A stretch of 64,000 nt of DNA from PALSA-1004 sp963829085 (lineage in GTDB: Bacteria; Pseudomonadota; Gammaproteobacteria; Burkholderiales; SG8-41), in assembly GCA_963829085.1 (NCBI GenBank), contig CAWHHJ010000012.1, positions 1 to 64,000 of the forward strand. The letters are read 5' to 3'. The position numbers and the translations under genes were made by a program. Positions within the stretch are counted from its first letter, which is position 1. The number at the start of each line of letters is the position of its first letter. Under the pieces are notes generated by a model, which was not told the origin of the DNA, ran no database searches, and saw nothing but the letters and a program-made list of their open reading frames with translations. Shown piece by piece: positions 63,164-64,000 of this stretch.

Positions 63164-64000
63164 ATGCACAACGCTGGAATCCTGCTTACAGTCGCAATCG
63201 CGGCGCCGTCATGTCTGATCATCGGACCTGCAACGGCGCAAAACTACCCGACGAAGCCCATTCGCTTCATAGTGCCGACGACCACCGGTGGCGGATCGGA
63301 TCTAATTGCGCGCGCCTTGGGAAACAAGTATTCGCAGGCATGGGGACAGCAGGTCGTGGTGGACAATCGTCCAGGCGCAGGAATGACGATCGGCATAGAC
63401 CTTGTCGCCAAGGCGCCGCCTGATGGTCACACTATGATCATCGTAAATCCTTCTCATGCTATCAACGCGACGCTGATGGCTAAGCTGCCCTACGATGCGG
63501 TACGCGATTTTGCGGCGATTACCGTTATTGCGACGCAGGCATATGCGGTGGTCGTGGCGCCGACACTACCCGTGAAGAATATCCGCGAGCTCGTTGCACT
63601 TGCTAAAGCGAAGCCCCGCGAGCTGAGTTATGCGTCCTCCGGTCCGGGTTCGGCCTCGCATCTCGCGACCGAGATGTTCAGCAGCATGACGGGCGTCCAG
63701 ATGATTCATGTCCCGTACAAAGGAACGGGACCGGTCATTCCGGATCTCATCAGCGGGCGTGTGCAGCTCTATATCAATCCACTGCTTGCGATGGCAGGCG
63801 CCGTCGAGTCCGGTCGCGTGCGCGTCATAGCCGTGACTTCGTCGAAGCGGGTAACCTCGCTGCCGGATGTGCCTACCGTGGCCGAAGCCGGCGTGCCGGG
63901 TTACGAAGCGATCGCGTGGTACATGCTGCTCGTGCCGGGCAAGACGCCAGCGGCAATCGTCAATAAGCTCAATAGCGAGACGGTGCAGGCGCTAAAAGAC
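63164..64000 (+). CDS. Bug-family (TctC-like) periplasmic receptor, 3' end outside window
   Basis: The first 279 residues of a receptor, still open at base 64000. Signal peptide ends GPATAQ. Consensus parts: YPTKPIRFIVPTTTGGGSD, VVVDNRPGAGMTIG, PPDGHTMIIVNPSH, LPYDAVRDFAAI, LSYASSGPGSASHLATEMF, MIHVPYKGTGPVIPDLISG and LPDVPTVAEAGVPGYEAI. GGAGG stands seven bases before the ATG at 63164; an in-frame ATG at 63134 is less likely. Divergent from the hydroxy-acid oxidase gene, whose substrate class (2-hydroxy acids) is a plausible ligand. Confidence 0.93.
   Translation, partial: MHNAGILLTVAIAAPSCLIIGPATAQNYPTKPIRFIVPTTTGGGSDLIARALGNKYSQAWGQQVVVDNRPGAGMTIGIDLVAKAPPDGHTMIIVNPSHAINATLMAKLPYDAVRDFAAITVIATQAYAVVVAPTLPVKNIRELVALAKAKPRELSYASSGPGSASHLATEMFSSMTGVQMIHVPYKGTGPVIPDLISGRVQLYINPLLAMAGAVESGRVRVIAVTSSKRVTSLPDVPTVAEAGVPGYEAIAWYMLLVPGKTPAAIVNKLNSETVQALKD

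Noticed and set aside
1..64000. CRISPR arrays, tRNA or rRNA genes, complete insertion sequences or phage genes
   Set aside because: Looked for regular short repeats, cloverleaf-like and conserved rRNA sequence, transposase motifs and phage proteins; only the integrase-start remnants at 40317 and 43485 were found.

Overview
The window reads as a chromosomal segment of a GC-rich, soil- or water-type betaproteobacterium, most likely Burkholderiales. The reasons are the many Bug (TctC-like) periplasmic receptors, a Burkholderiales-style PHA phasin, a CHAD protein, a DUF3182 protein, CmcJ-like oxygenase-type proteins and PQQ dehydrogenase chemistry. I found no rRNA, tRNA, CRISPR array, intact transposase or prophage. 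The dominant theme is uptake and oxidation of small organic acids and alcohols. There are 12 Bug receptors (one broken, one cut by the window end), one TAXI-type receptor and two ABC-type receptors (one broken), yet no membrane transport subunit (TctA/TctB, DctQM, ABC permease or ATPase).

Region by region: 1-2.4 kb holds the end of an atypical SDR, a cupin protein, a small zinc-ribbon protein and a single-RRM protein, with a decayed zinc-ribbon copy behind it. 2.4-11 kb holds a frameshifted YihY/BrkB membrane protein, a Bug receptor divergent from a TauD-type dioxygenase, a TAXI receptor, a frameshifted CmcJ-like gene, a cytochrome c and two tandem DUF4239 membrane proteins. 11-19 kb is catabolic: C26 amidase, Bug, GST, CoA-transferase, amidohydrolase, VOC protein, a tiny lipoprotein, Bug and an Asp/Glu racemase. 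19.5-25 kb holds a cytochrome c, a coupled pair of split-barrel proteins (the second is PNPOx-GAF-winged helix), a 2-oxoacid dehydrogenase E1 alpha/beta pair and a diiron-type metallo-beta-lactamase-fold protein. 25-36.5 kb holds Bug, phasin, exported VOC, Tat-exported beta-carbonic anhydrase, an EEP nuclease, a XoxF-like PQQ dehydrogenase, a divergent Bug pair, a triple-RidA protein and a broken Bug gene.

36.5-45 kb looks like a patchwork: an RCK-type ion channel, a Q-rich exported coiled-coil protein, two PF04392-type receptors, and two direct repeats carrying the decayed start of a tyrosine integrase that bracket a lipocalin-like exported protein and an orphan MASE1 histidine kinase. 45-64 kb returns to catabolic genes: esterase, Bug, Bug plus ketopantoate-reductase-like, then a long minus-strand series (SDR, Bug, Bug, luciferase-like monooxygenase, MFS, ketopantoate-reductase-like, SGNH), followed by CHAD, DUF3182/hydrolase, CmcJ-like, an FMN hydroxy-acid oxidase and a last Bug gene running off the end.

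Eight genes contain one or two small indels that split an otherwise well-conserved reading frame. Either this is residual sequencing error in a draft or metagenomic assembly, or decay is unusually active here; the sequence alone cannot decide. The most interesting items are the single-chain triple-RidA protein, the PNPOx-GAF-winged-helix protein, the repeat-bracketed kinase region, the ion channel with a non-canonical pore loop, and the concentration of receptors without partner transporters.
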